DNA of 64,000 nucleotides, taken from Galbibacter kalidii (GTDB lineage Bacteria; Bacteroidota; Bacteroidia; Flavobacteriales; Flavobacteriaceae). This document shows, piece after piece, positions 16,654 to 24,650 of the stretch. The notes beneath the pieces were generated by a model, which was not told where the DNA came from, ran no database searches, and was given only the letters and a program-made list of their open reading frames with translations. The position numbers were made by a program, and so were the translations under genes. Position 1 is the stretch's first letter; each line of letters begins with the position of its first letter. Location of the stretch: contig NZ_JAPFGA010000011.1 of NCBI RefSeq assembly GCF_026241135.1, positions 36,500-100,499 of the forward strand, written 5' to 3'.

Positions 16654-16866
16654 GTCTTCGACAGAGCCTGACTGACAATAGTAGCATGATGAACAAAAGA
16701 AGTAGAATGTCATCCTGAGCTTAGCCTGTGCTGAACATAGTTTCAGTATGTCGAAGGGTTGACGAAGTATCGAAGGGCTTTTAAAGCACTGAAGTGCAAA
16801 CAAAACGGTATGTCATCCTGAGCCTGTCGAAGGGCTGTGCTGACCGCAGCGTCAGCATAACGAAAC
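16654..16866. repeat. REP-type repeat cluster (CTTCGACAxGCTCAG family)
   Basis: Several units of the CTTCGACAAGCTCAGxxTGACA type in both orientations. The first two are arranged as inverted partners around the spacer caatagtagcatgatgaac, the same spacer as at 43784-43814, 44200-44229 and 46101-46133. It lies between the helix-turn-helix gene and the terminator of the DUF5675 operon. Confidence 0.75.
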
Positions 16867-16872
16867 ATCACC

Positions 16873-16899
16873 AAAAAGCCCGGACTATGCCGGGCTTTT
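16873..16899 (-). terminator. Rho-independent terminator of the DUF5675 operon
   Basis: AAAGCCCGG, a six-base loop and CCGGGCTTT followed by TT on the minus strand, seven bases beyond the stop of the 58-residue membrane protein. It defines the 3' end of the minus-strand unit 18602-16906. Confidence 0.75.
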
Positions 16900-16905
16900 C
16901 CATAC

Positions 16906-17082
16906 CTACTTTTTAAGTAGTCTGACCAACCATCTTAGAAGCATGGTAATTAAAAAACTAACTACCGCTCCTATGGCAGCCATAATAATGGTTAATAACA
17001 CATCATCCGATCTAATGGTGGGCAGCATTCCAAAAACAGTTCCGCCCGTAAAACTAAATTTATAAATAGTATTATTTTCCAT
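16906..17082 (-). CDS. 58-residue membrane protein in DUF5675 operon
   Basis: A short frame, ATG 17082 to TAG 16906, with a polar start (MENNTIYKFSFTGGTVFGML), one hydrophobic helix (LLTIIMAAIGAVVSFLITML) and a basic tail ending RLLKK. The size, single helix and positive C-terminus are holin-like, but I cannot name a family. I recall similar peptides beside DUF5675 genes in other flavobacteria. It starts seven bases after the stop of the 73-residue protein, so they are probably translated from one message. Confidence 0.6.
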   Translation of the reverse strand: MENNTIYKFSFTGGTVFGMLPTIRSDDVLLTIIMAAIGAVVSFLITMLLRWLVRLLKK

Positions 17083-17089
17083 TATAATA

Positions 17090-17311
17090 CTATTTCACTT
17101 TAGCTTCACCATCAAACACTACAGCCTGGCACACAGCAGTAGCCACCGTACCGGCCACAACCATATACGAAGCGATACTGACTACCGTAGCCGGCAACGC
17201 AACAGGTGCTGCTACTATAACACCTCCCGCAGCAGCCAGTGCCACTCCAACATTCCGAAACACCCTGAAAAACTTCGGTGTCGGTTTTTGATAACGTTCT
17301 ATGATTTTCAT
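17090..17311 (-). CDS. 73-residue Ala/Val-rich membrane protein
   Basis: A basic N-terminus (MKIIERYQKPTPKFFRVFRN) is followed by about 45 small hydrophobic residues in two helices (VGVALAAAGGVIVAAP and ATVVSIASYMVVAGTVATAV) and a short polar tail. It is probably a two-helix inner-membrane protein. It lies in the minus-strand group with DUF5675 and the 58-residue membrane protein. The Gly/Ala-rich helix pair would suit a pore-forming or holin-like role, which is inference only. Confidence 0.6.
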   Translation of the reverse strand: MKIIERYQKPTPKFFRVFRNVGVALAAAGGVIVAAPVALPATVVSIASYMVVAGTVATAVCQAVVFDGEAKVK

Positions 17312-17399
17312 GATTTTACTTTTTTATGATTAAACAATTTAAATCGATAAATGTTTGTTATAAACCAACCCTTGAAGGGTTAACACCAGCAAGAACCTT

Positions 17400-17440
17400 A
17401 ATACTTAGTACTCAATACTTAGTACTTGATACTTAACACT
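17400..17440. repeat. Short tandem repeat (13-14 bp x 3)
   Basis: Three consecutive copies of a unit reading aatacttagtact, the last one diverged, end exactly at the stop codon of the DUF5675 gene. The gap 17312-17438 holds nothing else. Confidence 0.6.
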
Positions 17441-17843
17441 AATGCGCTTTCGAAACAATCCTTAAAAACAATCCTTCCTTAAGCTTCCTCGACCGCTCGT
17501 AATACAAAAACAACCTGTCGAGTGCTGTTTTGGAAAAGACGCCTTTCCCCATACCCGTAAGCTGACTTACAGGCGCAATACAGCCCCTGAGCTCTTCGGG
17601 GGCGTTGTTTGCCGGATGTATCAGTATGCCGTCCCTGTCTGGCACCATCCCTATCTTAAAGTGCGGACCAAACCTATGGGTAGTCCGCAATGTAAGCGGG
17701 TAACATCCATCCGGGATACACGAAATGTTCCGTCGGTTCTCTTTCCAGGGCAACTCTATGGTAAAACAGATAAAGTCCCCTTGGTAATAGAGAGCACCAA
17801 TGGTGCTCTCTTTAAAATGGGTTCGCAATAAAACCAGTTCCAT
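17439..17843 (-). CDS. DUF5675 family protein
   Basis: A 134-residue protein matching what I know as DUF5675: TFKxSTIGxLYY-type start, FTIELPWKENRRNISCIPDG near residue 30, then ILIHPANNAPEELRGCIAP near residue 75. The spacing of His and Cys (IHPx8-9RGC) resembles the active site of L,D-transpeptidase-like enzymes, so a cell-wall or peptide-modifying activity is possible; this is inference. No signal peptide. Many phage-like and chromosomal loci in Bacteroidota carry this domain. Its stop overlaps a short tandem repeat, and its start is three bases after the 251-residue gene. Confidence 0.75.
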   Translation of the reverse strand: MELVLLRTHFKESTIGALYYQGDFICFTIELPWKENRRNISCIPDGCYPLTLRTTHRFGPHFKIGMVPDRDGILIHPANNAPEELRGCIAPVSQLTGMGKGVFSKTALDRLFLYYERSRKLKEGLFLRIVSKAH

Positions 17844-17846
17844 TGG

Positions 17847-18602
17847 TTATGGTTTATCGATCCCCACTACAGCCAGGGCGTTAAACGACCCGTTCCTCAA
17901 CGGGTACATCTGTCCGTTTACCTCTTGATAGAAGTTAACCCCCATGACCTGTAACAACGGTAAGGTACTATCGGCCGTTACATTGGCGCTCATGTCAATG
18001 GCCGGTACCTCTTGTGCACCCCAGGGGGTAATAGCAGTTTTATTGCTATTGAACACAAAGGCATTACCATTAAAATCGAGTTCTGCCATTCCGAGTACGA
18101 TCTCAAAATGCATAGTTCCGCTCGGCGCGATAATATACTCGTTGGCCGTAAAAGCGTCAATTTGAAGCTGTAAACTTCCTGCCACCCTGTCCAGGTTTAA
18201 AGCATAAGCAGAGTATAAAGCGCTATCAAGCTTACCGTTGCCATTAAAATTAAAACCTTCGAGGGGTTCCATAACACCATCGGCTATAGTCCTGAGACCA
18301 CGTCCGTTAACGGTATCGGTTTTAATAATAGCCAGCAGTTCCTTGGTCAGACGTGAGTTCACACGTGGGTCTTTGGCATTTTTAAGCAGGGGCAAAATAG
18401 CCTTTCGTATAAGCTTACTGCCCAGTCCTGCACGTGCAAATTCCGCATTGTTTTCGCGGGTACGCTGAAAAGCAGGGTGGTTTTCAAGCCGCTTTTTGTC
18501 TATGCCTCCCTTTTTGCGGGCCACATAGCCATCGGCAGTTTTGTAAAAGGTAACCCCATCCATGGTACCTTTTAGTTTAATAATTCCATCTTGTTTTGCC
18601 AT
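17847..18602 (-). CDS. 251-residue protein of unknown function, DUF5675 partner
   Basis: First gene of the minus-strand unit. The N-terminus (MAKQDGIIKLKGTMDGVTFY) is a strand-rich start without signal peptide. Residues 30-95 are helical and basic (QRTRENNAEFARAG). The C-terminal half is beta-rich (MHFEIVLGMAELDFNG...). I cannot name a family, but I recall the same pairing with DUF5675 in other Flavobacteriaceae. The overall pattern, a basic helical arm followed by a beta sandwich, could suit a self-assembling structural protein. A 7-bp inverted repeat in its leader may be a control site. Confidence 0.6.
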   Translation of the reverse strand: MAKQDGIIKLKGTMDGVTFYKTADGYVARKKGGIDKKRLENHPAFQRTRENNAEFARAGLGSKLIRKAILPLLKNAKDPRVNSRLTKELLAIIKTDTVNGRGLRTIADGVMEPLEGFNFNGNGKLDSALYSAYALNLDRVAGSLQLQIDAFTANEYIIAPSGTMHFEIVLGMAELDFNGNAFVFNSNKTAITPWGAQEVPAIDMSANVTADSTLPLLQVMGVNFYQEVNGQMYPLRNGSFNALAVVGIDKP

Positions 18603-18628
18603 AATAATAATTGTTATGTATTAAACTC

Positions 18629-18647
18629 CTGTAAGGCGCTCTTACAG
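18629..18647. promoter_or_regulatory. Inverted repeat in leader of the 251-residue gene
   Basis: CTGTAAG-GCGCT-CTTACAG, a perfect 7-bp dyad 27 bases upstream of the ATG, within the 330-base gap that separates the minus-strand operon from the divergent 65-residue gene. It could be a repressor site or a leader hairpin. The rest of the gap shows no clear motif. Confidence 0.4.
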
Positions 18648-18931
18648 TAATGGAAATGATCGAATTACTGCAGTATTTTTTCATTTCTGAGACGAACTTA
18701 TAACAGTCAAAAACAAGAAGGAAATTTCCAATTCCGTTATTGCAGGTATTTGCCCATACCGACCTTTTTTGCCGACAAATACAAATAAGTATTTTTAACA
18801 TCATAAAAAATCCAAACCTTGTTATTGGTCGAATTTTCTTACGTAAAAGTAGAGGTAAATCCTGTTTATTCTTATATTTAAAGGCATGTTCCCCCCTATC
18901 AACCCCCAGGATACCCCCTAGATAAGCCCAT

Positions 18932-19129
18932 ATGCGTATTAAAAGAGTGTGTATTTATCCAAAAGATATCCAACGGATTACGGGTAAGAGTATCCGTAGT
19001 TCCAGAAACCTGTATAAAAACATCAGGGAATACTTCGAAAAAGAACCCCATCAATTTGTTTCTATACAAGAATTTGCCATCTATTCCGGTATTGAATTGG
19101 AAATAGTTAAGGAATATATTACCGGTTGA
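18932..19129 (+). CDS. 65-residue conserved-type protein, divergent to DUF5675 operon
   Basis: The peptide MRIKRVCIYPKDIQRITGKS has a compact, mostly helical continuation (QFVSIQEFAIYSGIELEIVKEYI). The two helical segments around QRITGKS and FAIYSGIELEIVKEYI are reminiscent of small DNA-binding folds (a first-level turn of the kind in MerR-like or HTH_17 proteins), but I do not recognise a family. It is transcribed away from the DUF5675 operon, and this divergent position would suit a regulator of that unit. Confidence 0.5.
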   Translation: MRIKRVCIYPKDIQRITGKSIRSSRNLYKNIREYFEKEPHQFVSIQEFAIYSGIELEIVKEYITG

Positions 19130-19248
19130 CTTTAACATGAATTGTACTCATTTTTAAGCATGCTGAGCAATCTAAAGTAAATTCCAATCCCCAAATTCCA
19201 ATTTCCAAAAAAGATTAATTGAGTTAATTAGGATGATTGGTTAATTGG

Positions 19249-19446
19249 TCTTCGACAGAGCCTGTGCTGAGTTTATCGAAGTACTCAGACTGACATTAGT
19301 GGTATTATGAACAAAAGAAATAAAATGTCATCCTGAGCTTAGCAATGTCACCCTGAGCCTGTCGAAGGGCTGTACTGAGCTCCTGTGCTGAACATGGTTT
19401 CAGTATATCGAAGGGTTGTCGAAGGGCTCTGCTGAACTTAGTTTCA
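19249..19446. repeat. REP-type repeat cluster
   Basis: A run of units of the CTTCGACAxGCTCAG family in both orientations, including the inverted pair around a spacer (attagtggtattatgaac) shared with other clusters. It occupies most of the gap 19130-19542 together with T/G-rich low-complexity DNA. Confidence 0.7.
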
Positions 19447-19471
19447 GTAGGCAAGGATTTGTATAGGAACA

Positions 19472-19502
19472 GCTTTTCCAAAGTTTTGAACTTTGGAAAA
19501 GC
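19472..19502. repeat. 14-bp-arm inverted repeat
   Basis: GCTTTTCCAAAGTT-TTG-AACTTTGGAAAAGC, perfect arms around a three-base loop. A near-identical hairpin is at 52284-52312. No T-run follows, so it is likely a dispersed palindromic repeat rather than a terminator. Confidence 0.6.
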
Positions 19503-19542
19503 CATGAGAAATTCAACTCTTAGCAAGAATTTGGTTAAGCTC

Positions 19543-19583
19543 TTGTTTTGGTGCGTTTTTGGTGTATATTTGTATTAAATACA
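19543..19583 (+). promoter_or_regulatory. Promoter and operator of second parDE pair
   Basis: TTG at 19543-19545, a 19-base spacer and TATATTTG at 19565-19572 fit the Bacteroidota promoter pattern. The palindrome TGTATT-A-AATACA at 19571-19583 begins within the -7 element, again where an autorepressing antitoxin would bind. The arrangement parallels the first parDE promoter although the operator sequence differs. Confidence 0.5.
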
Positions 19584-19597
19584 CACAATATAGTATC

Positions 19598-19840
19598 ATG
19601 GCAAGGCAAACAATAACAATTAACAAACCCAACGACCTTTGGATGAAACACCAGCTTGAAAAAAATGAATACTCAAGCAAAAGTGAATTGATCAACGATT
19701 TGATCCGTAGGCAAAGGGAACAGGAAGAAGAACGCATGTGGCTCAGGAATGAACTAATCAAGGGCGAAGAAAGCGGCATTTCAAACAAAACCATGGCCGA
19801 AATATTGCAAGTCGCCAAAGAACGTGCTAAAAAAGGTTAA
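19598..19840 (+). CDS. parD: ParD-like antitoxin
   Basis: An 80-residue antitoxin. I chose ATG 19598 because an upstream ATG at 19559 would place the start inside the promoter. The N-terminus (RQTITINKPNDLWMKHQLE, then YSSKSELINDLIRRQ) is a ribbon-helix-helix domain. The C-terminus (GEESGISNKTMAEILQVAKE) is the toxin-binding arm. The stop codon is followed immediately by the ATG of the toxin gene. Confidence 0.8.
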   Translation: MARQTITINKPNDLWMKHQLEKNEYSSKSELINDLIRRQREQEEERMWLRNELIKGEESGISNKTMAEILQVAKERAKKG

Positions 19841-20113
19841 ATGAAGTATGTCTTAACGCGACAGGCAGAAGAAGACCTAATCCAAATATATCTTTATGGT
19901 TTAAGCCGCTTCGGAGTCTCACAGGCTGAAAAATACCATAACTCTTTTGAAAAAGCGTTTAAGAGAATAGCCAAAAACCCGGAAATGTTCCCCAAGGCTT
20001 TCCATATCCGGAAGAGATATCAATATTGTGTACATGTGTCGCACACCATCTTTTTTACCGTAGAAAACTCTATTAGGATCGTTAGGATTATTGGGAAACA
20101 AAAATTTCCCTAA
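19841..20113 (+). CDS. parE: ParE-like toxin
   Basis: A 90-residue RelE/ParE-superfamily toxin: LTRQAEEDLIQIYLYGLSRF at the start and YCVHVSHTIFFTVENSIRIVRIIGKQ at the end, with the usual short central helices. It abuts parD without spacing. It is clearly distinct in sequence from the ParE at 11888, so the two pairs are not recent duplicates. A MITE-like element follows 75 bases downstream. Confidence 0.85.
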   Translation: MKYVLTRQAEEDLIQIYLYGLSRFGVSQAEKYHNSFEKAFKRIAKNPEMFPKAFHIRKRYQYCVHVSHTIFFTVENSIRIVRIIGKQKFP

Positions 20114-20187
20114 ACTTTTTTATAGGGGGAGAAGCCTTTTCTGTTTTGATTCCAAATAAATTTCAATTCTTCTCTTTATATTTGCTG

Positions 20188-20348
20188 AAGAGGCTGTCTA
20201 AAAAGTCCTGAATGAACTTGATTTGTCAGTCTGAGCTTGTCGAAGACTTGCTGGTTTTTAGTGAATTATGCTTCGACGCCCTTCGACAGGCTCAGGGTGA
20301 CATTACTTAGCATGACATCAGAATTTACAGCTTTTTAGACAGCCTCTT
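20188..20348. mobile_element. MITE-like element enclosing REP repeats (copy B)
   Basis: A 161-bp element with perfect 18-bp terminal inverted repeats, AAGAGGCTGTCTAAAAAG and CTTTTTAGACAGCCTCTT. Inside are an inverted pair of REP units (gtctgagcttgtcgaag and cttcgacaggctcaggg). No gene. The rest of 20349-21069 is AT-rich; a 71-codon minus-strand frame at 20653-20868 is the only candidate and I do not support it. Confidence 0.7.
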
Positions 20349-21069
20349 GAAGTTAAAAAAACCATAATTATAAATGCTCTTTACCAGACAAGGCCGGTAT
20401 TCCGGATTTTTAAAGCCCATTTCCTACGCCATTGATTTGGGTATTATTTAACTACTCTTCTTCTTTTTTAGCTTCTTCTTTAAACTCTCCATTTTCTTTT
20501 TCATAAACGTCTTTCGTTTAAGGTTAGCAAAGCTATAATCCAATCTGTAGAAAAGGTAGGCTATTGTTATACTTTTAAGATGTGCAATAATTATGTTTTT
20601 GTGTTGTACAAATATTATTTTATGTTGTTAAAAACAAATTAATAACATCCTTTTAAAAATCAACCACTTTATCTAAAACAGGATCGACAGTTACAAGAAT
20701 TTTTAATGCCCAATCAAACCCAAACTCTACTACATTAATTTTGATTATAGGCGCTATGGGGTTCAAATTGAATGACTTTTCCAAAATATATGATTCATTA
20801 AAGGATAATGACATCCTAGATTTTAAAAAGAAAAATTCCAGAAAGAAAACTAAATAATGTATTGTCAATCTCTAGTGAATGGTTGTTTAATAAAGAATTA
20901 GGTAAGTGAATCCAGATTACTAAATCTATTTAATTCCTTCTTTTATCAAGCCTTAATCATAAAGTTTACTTATCAACAAGGCAATTAACATAAATTAATA
21001 ATATCAAAGCCTTTAATTACTTAACAACTCCTTTTTTATTTTTGTTATACAACATAATTATATAGTTTC

Positions 21070-21249
21070 ATGTCTAAATTTACACGAAAGTCAAAAAGTA
21101 ATCATTCCCGTCGTCCTATAAAAACAAAAGGTGTACGTATGGGGTGGACTTCTATTGAAAAGGCTGTAAAAGTAAAACTACAAGACACTATAGAAGAAGG
21201 AAAGGTTGAAACAATTAATAAAAAGAACTCTCCTATCTTAGTACCTTAA
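21070..21249 (+). CDS. 59-residue basic protein, upstream partner
   Basis: A short frame from ATG 21070 to TAA 21249. The first 25 residues are highly basic (MSKFTRKSKSNHSRRPIKTK), followed by VRMGWTSIEKAVKVKLQDTI and an acidic-to-neutral tail. The stop is followed directly by the ATG of the 181-residue gene, so the two are almost certainly translated together. I recognise no family; the basic start could bind nucleic acid or a partner protein. An antitoxin-like role for a two-gene unit is conceivable but not shown. Confidence 0.5.
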   Translation: MSKFTRKSKSNHSRRPIKTKGVRMGWTSIEKAVKVKLQDTIEEGKVETINKKNSPILVP

Positions 21250-21795
21250 ATGCAAATCACTGCATCAGGATATCCTGTCAAATTTATTCAAACTCATCCA
21301 GAGAACAGCCAACATTGTAAAAGATATGTTTATAAGTTCTTTTCTCCAGAAACTGGACTACTTTACATAATTAACGCTGATTATCATGAACATGATTTTT
21401 TTGCAATTAAATTTTATGCAAAAAAGGACAAGCGCAGCGATAAGAAATTTTCCAAAGTAGTCAACAAAGGAGATGTAAGCAACATACTGGTTACTTGTGC
21501 TAGTGTTATACCACGACTTTTGAAAATGTACGCCAATGCTTCATTTGGATTTATTGGTTCAAGGACCATAGATATCAAAGCACAAAAAATTGAAAGTTAT
21601 AAAAACAATCAACGCTATCGATTATACAAGTATCACATACCTCAATTAATTGGGGGAGTTACCTTTATGCACAAGTCCTATGAAAACATTAGTGCTTATA
21701 TTTTACTAAATAAGAACTTACCGAATCTCAACTTACATGAAAAAAGAATAAAAGCTATGATTATTAAGACATATCCAAATATATTAAACATTTAA
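21250..21795 (+). CDS. 181-residue protein of unknown function
   Basis: This protein has alternating strands and helices (VKFIQTHPENSQHCKRYVYK; GLLYIINADYHEHDFFAIKF; GDVSNILVTCASVIPRLLKM) and no signal peptide or membrane helix. I recognise no family. It begins on the base after the stop of a 59-residue basic protein, a tight pair placed between a repeat-rich stretch and the sugar-nucleotide genes, on the opposite strand to the latter. Codon use is AT-rich like the island genes, suggesting an acquired cassette. Confidence 0.55.
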   Translation: MQITASGYPVKFIQTHPENSQHCKRYVYKFFSPETGLLYIINADYHEHDFFAIKFYAKKDKRSDKKFSKVVNKGDVSNILVTCASVIPRLLKMYANASFGFIGSRTIDIKAQKIESYKNNQRYRLYKYHIPQLIGGVTFMHKSYENISAYILLNKNLPNLNLHEKRIKAMIIKTYPNILNI

Positions 21796-21970
21796 GCAGT
21801 TTCTCATACAGATATTTTCGATATGAACTCGTGTAAACTTTTCATCCCCTGTTCCGTTCAGATGGGCTGTCGAAGTATTATCGAATTATAAGGTTTTGAC
21901 ATAGGATTTCAAAACATAGGACTTAAGACAGAATTGTAACATTTTTAGTTGACTGGAATTTGTAAAAAAA

Positions 21971-23401
21971 CTACATTTTTTTAACGCTCGATTTTGCCAA
22001 CGCTCCGGCCTCCCCTATTTTATAATACACAAAACCGATTTCTTTCAGTTTGTTTTTATCGAGGATGCCGCGACCATCGAAGACAAAGGCCGGTTTTTGC
22101 ATATTATTATATATCTTTTTCCAATCGTAGTCTGTGAACTCATCCCATTCCGTTAACACTGCAATCGCATGGGCTCCTTGACAAGACTCGTAAGGATCGT
22201 CACAGACCGTCAACCCTTCCCTGTTTTCTTCGGAAGAACGGGTATTGAGGTAATCCAGATCGGCATACATGCGTTCGGCTTTTACTTTGGGGTCATAGAC
22301 TGCTATGTCCGACTGTTCGTTCAGCAGATCGTCTGCTACATAGATGGCCGCTGATTCCCGGGTATCGTTGGTATCCTTTTTAAAGGCCCAGCCCAAAAAG
22401 GTTATTTTCTTTCCTGAAACCGTATTAAACAAGCTACTTACAATATTCTCTGCAAAACGCCTTTTTTGATGGTCGTTCATAATAATTACCTGTTCCCAAT
22501 AGTCGGCCACTTCATTTAATCCATAGGATTTAGCTATATACACCAGATTGAGAATGTCCTTTTGAAAACAAGAGCCTCCAAAACCTACCGAGGCTTTTAA
22601 GAATTTCGGTCCAACACGGGAATCCATTCCGATAGCCTTAGCTACCTCATTAACATCGGCACCTGTTTTTTCGCATAATTCCGAAATAGCATTAATAGAA
22701 GACACCCGCTGTGCCAAAAACGCATTGGCTGTTAGTTTTGACAATTCTGATGACCATACATTAGTCGTCAGAATATTATCCTTTGACACCCAATTAGCAT
22801 ATATTTCAACTAGTGCCTGAATAGCCTTTTCTCCTTCCGGGGTGGTTTCACCCCCAATCAGTACCCGATCCGGAGCTAAAAGATCTTGTATGGCTGTTCC
22901 TTCCGCTAAAAACTCAGGATTAGAAAGAATTTGGAATTTAAACCCATTCCCTGTATTCTCCAAAATACTCTTTAAAGTTTCTGCAGTTCGAACCGGTAAA
23001 GTCGATTTTTCAACTACAATTTTATCTGATGTAGAAACCCTAGCTATTTGGCGAGCACAAAGTTCAATATATTTTAAATCAGCTGCCATATCCTTACCCT
23101 TTCCATAGGTCTTGGTCGGGGTATTTACCGAAATAAAGATCATTTCGGCCTCGTCGATGGCTTTATCGACATCAGTAGAGAAAAAGAGGTTCCTGCCACG
23201 GGCTTCTTTTACCACTTCGTCCAGTCCCGGTTCATAGACCGGTAGTTTGCTTACATCCTCATCGTTCCAGGCAGCGATCCTCGCTTTATTGATATCGACT
23301 ACGGTCACTTTTATATGCGGACACTTTTGGGCAATCATCGCCATAGTTGGGCCGCCTACATATCCTGCACCTATACAGCAAATATTCTTTATATTCATCA
23401 T
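21971..23401 (-). CDS. ugd: UDP-glucose 6-dehydrogenase
   Basis: A 476-residue enzyme oxidising UDP-glucose to UDP-glucuronate with two NAD. The N-terminal Rossmann motif is [17 protein letters not shown]. The catalytic Cys lies in [14 protein letters not shown] near residue 275, and a C-terminal UDP-binding domain ([19 protein letters not shown]) follows. The length and the GGPTMAMIA signature match the longer, eukaryote-like branch of the family found in Bacteroidota. A second ATG three bases downstream could be used. The next gene upstream, a UDP-glucuronate decarboxylase, would use its product. Confidence 0.9.
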   Translation of the reverse strand: MMNIKNICCIGAGYVGGPTMAMIAQKCPHIKVTVVDINKARIAAWNDEDVSKLPVYEPGLDEVVKEARGRNLFFSTDVDKAIDEAEMIFISVNTPTKTYGKGKDMAADLKYIELCARQIARVSTSDKIVVEKSTLPVRTAETLKSILENTGNGFKFQILSNPEFLAEGTAIQDLLAPDRVLIGGETTPEGEKAIQALVEIYANWVSKDNILTTNVWSSELSKLTANAFLAQRVSSINAISELCEKTGADVNEVAKAIGMDSRVGPKFLKASVGFGGSCFQKDILNLVYIAKSYGLNEVADYWEQVIIMNDHQKRRFAENIVSSLFNTVSGKKITFLGWAFKKDTNDTRESAAIYVADDLLNEQSDIAVYDPKVKAERMYADLDYLNTRSSEENREGLTVCDDPYESCQGAHAIAVLTEWDEFTDYDWKKIYNNMQKPAFVFDGRGILDKNKLKEIGFVYYKIGEAGALAKSSVKKM

Positions 23402-23518
23402 ACAATAATTCTTTTTGAGGCTGACAAAAGTACTATATTTTAGTTTCCTTACAAATAAGCAGGTTTATAGAATTTTTTAGTCCGGTTTATTAGGGTGAGT
23501 ATATTTTTAATGTACTCC

Positions 23519-24505
23519 TTATTTTTTAATATGCTTAGAAAAATCTTTATGTTCTTTCTTATTAAGTTCCTCCTCCGATAACGATTTAAAATAATCAAAA
23601 GTTAATTTCATACCCTTTTCTCTCCCTACTTTAGGTTCCCATCCTAAAATTTCTTTTGCTTTACTAATATCCGGTTGGCGTTGCAGGGGGTCATTTTGAG
23701 GTAGCGATTTATATACAACTTTCTGATTTGTTCCGGTTAGATTAATAATTTCTTCTGCAAAATCTTTAATTGTTATTTCATGGGGATTACCAATATTTAC
23801 CGGTAAATTATAGTCGCTCATTAACAACTTAAATATACCTTCTATTTGATCATCAACATAACAAAAAGAACGGGTTTGGCTACCATCACCAAACACTGTA
23901 AGATCTTCTCCTCTTAATGCTTGTCCCATAAATGCCGGAATTACACGACCATCATTGAGTCTCATTTTGGGTCCATAGGTATTAAAAATCCTGACAATCC
24001 GTGTATCTACATTATGAAACCTATGATAAGCCATTGTAATTGATTCTTGAAAGCGTTTGGCTTCGTCATAAACCCCTCTAGGTCCTATGGTATTTACATT
24101 GCCATAGTATTCTTCGGTTTGAGGGTGCACAAGAGGATCTCCATAGACTTCAGAAGTTGAAGCTATTAATATCCTGGCTTTTTTATCTTTTGCTAAACCT
24201 AACAAGTTATGTGTACCCAAAGCCCCCACTTTCAGGGTTTGAATTGGGATTTTTAAATAATCAATAGGACTTGCCGGAGATGCAAAGTGCAAAATATAAT
24301 CAAGTTTTCCGGAAACATGTACAAATTTTGTCACATCATGATTATAAAACTCAAACTTTTCAAGTTTGAAAAGGTGTTCAATATTTTTGAGATCACCTGT
24401 AATAAGATTATCCATTCCGATAACATGATAACCTTCCTTAATAAACCTATCGCAAAGATGTGATCCTAAAAAACCTGCTGCTCCGGTAATTAATATTCTT
24501 TTCAT
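23519..24505 (-). CDS. UDP-glucuronate decarboxylase (UDP-xylose synthase)
   Basis: A 328-residue extended SDR. NAD is bound by [14 protein letters not shown] at the N-terminus. [20 protein letters not shown] and [14 protein letters not shown] are signature stretches of UDP-xylose synthases, with the catalytic Tyr and Lys in YDEAK. It would decarboxylate UDP-glucuronate to UDP-xylose in the cytoplasm. Standing 117 bases upstream of ugd on the same strand, it forms with it a two-step UDP-glucose to UDP-xylose route, so xylose or a derivative is probably a constituent of the polysaccharide. Confidence 0.88.
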   Translation of the reverse strand: MKRILITGAAGFLGSHLCDRFIKEGYHVIGMDNLITGDLKNIEHLFKLEKFEFYNHDVTKFVHVSGKLDYILHFASPASPIDYLKIPIQTLKVGALGTHNLLGLAKDKKARILIASTSEVYGDPLVHPQTEEYYGNVNTIGPRGVYDEAKRFQESITMAYHRFHNVDTRIVRIFNTYGPKMRLNDGRVIPAFMGQALRGEDLTVFGDGSQTRSFCYVDDQIEGIFKLLMSDYNLPVNIGNPHEITIKDFAEEIINLTGTNQKVVYKSLPQNDPLQRQPDISKAKEILGWEPKVGREKGMKLTFDYFKSLSEEELNKKEHKDFSKHIKK

Positions 24506-24650
24506 AATACTATTTTAAGGTCTTCCTATTAAAAAATATTTGTATTCATTTTGAGTAAGTCTTAATTAATCATATCTATTAAACAGAATTACCCTTTGTT
24601 TAATGTCTTTGATTATAGTAAAATAAGGTATTTTTAAATTCACTAAATTG

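Noticed and set aside
20653..20868. Minus-strand frame of 71 codons
   Set aside because: Low-complexity, hydrophobic start, no neighbour and no family resemblance; probably chance in AT-rich DNA.
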